Below are positions 15,159 to 15,189 of a stretch of DNA of 15,189 nt, in pieces (position 1 is the stretch's first letter; every line of letters begins with the position of its first letter). This DNA comes from Flavobacteriales bacterium UBA5081 (GTDB taxonomy: Bacteria > Bacteroidota > Bacteroidia > Flavobacteriales_E > Vicingaceae), in the NCBI GenBank assembly GCA_002415785.1, contig DIAJ01000025.1, positions 1-15,189 on the forward strand, written 5' to 3'. A model generated the notes under the pieces. That model ran no database searches and had not been told where the DNA came from. It saw nothing but the letters and a program-made list of their open reading frames with translations. The translations under genes and the position numbers were made by a program.

Positions 15159-15189
15159 TAAATGGCGATGATTTCAGTGATCTCCAAAG
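15159..15189. repeat. Exact 31-bp copy of window start
   Basis: These last 31 bases are identical to bases 1-31. The copy stops at the last base of the inner left arm (CTCCAAAG) of the hairpin described at 1-69. As the match is bounded by both window ends, its true length cannot be seen. It may be a second genomic copy of the repeat, or an assembly overlap from a repeat-bounded or circular contig. Confidence 0.85.

Noticed and set aside
1..15189. Complete circular plasmid
   Set aside because: The end overlap would allow a circle, but there is no replication, partition or mobilisation gene and the content is chromosomal in character. Kept only as an alternative in the findings.

Overview
The window looks like a chromosomal segment of a low-GC member of the Bacteroidota, most likely Flavobacteriales or a near relative. 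The evidence is indirect but consistent. There are no Shine-Dalgarno sequences and start regions are A/T-rich. One promoter matches the Bacteroidota -33/-7 pattern (TTG, 17 nt, TATATTTG). The protein architectures are typical of the phylum: a PorE-like TPR/PD40/OmpA protein, a histidine kinase with exported TPRs, and an exported TPR-CHAT protein. No replication, conjugation, phage, CRISPR, tRNA or rRNA genes are visible.

Left flank (1-360): no credible gene. It holds a long nested hairpin (1-69), a short direct repeat, a dispersed hairpin element (175-220) and a rho-independent terminator (333-362). Minus-strand block (6431 down to 361): a stand-alone LuxR-type DNA-binding protein is coupled by TAATG to an exported WD40-like propeller. 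A small exported protein with a TonB-C-like tail and an exported PQQ-type propeller follow. After an intergenic terminator hairpin come a PorE-like outer-envelope protein and an exported thioredoxin-fold protein. This looks like an envelope-protein operon headed by its own regulator.

Middle (6603-10524): a NarL-type response regulator and a TPR/HisKA_3 histidine kinase, both on the minus strand, form a likely two-component pair. A GT-B glycosyltransferase on the plus strand sits between them. The stand-alone LuxR protein matches the response regulator's DNA-binding domain at 38 of 63 residues, so the two probably share ancestry and perhaps binding sites.

Right (10620-14959): a plus-strand gene for a 1009-residue exported TPR-CHAT protease-like protein overlaps tail-to-tail by 9 bp with a sigma/anti-sigma pair on the minus strand. 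The ECF sigma gene is coupled by TAATG to the gene for a single-pass membrane anti-sigma-like protein whose outer domain looks TPR-like. The predicted CHAT active site (His844, Cys885) and the anti-sigma outer domain should both face the periplasm. This suggests a hypothetical circuit in which the CHAT protease controls the sigma factor. It is the most interesting candidate system here.

Right flank (14960-15189): a second copy of the dispersed hairpin element, with the same adjoining 22-bp sequence as on the left. The window then ends in a 31-bp exact copy of its own first 31 bases. That is either the edge of a repeat-bounded contig or the overlap of a circular one.
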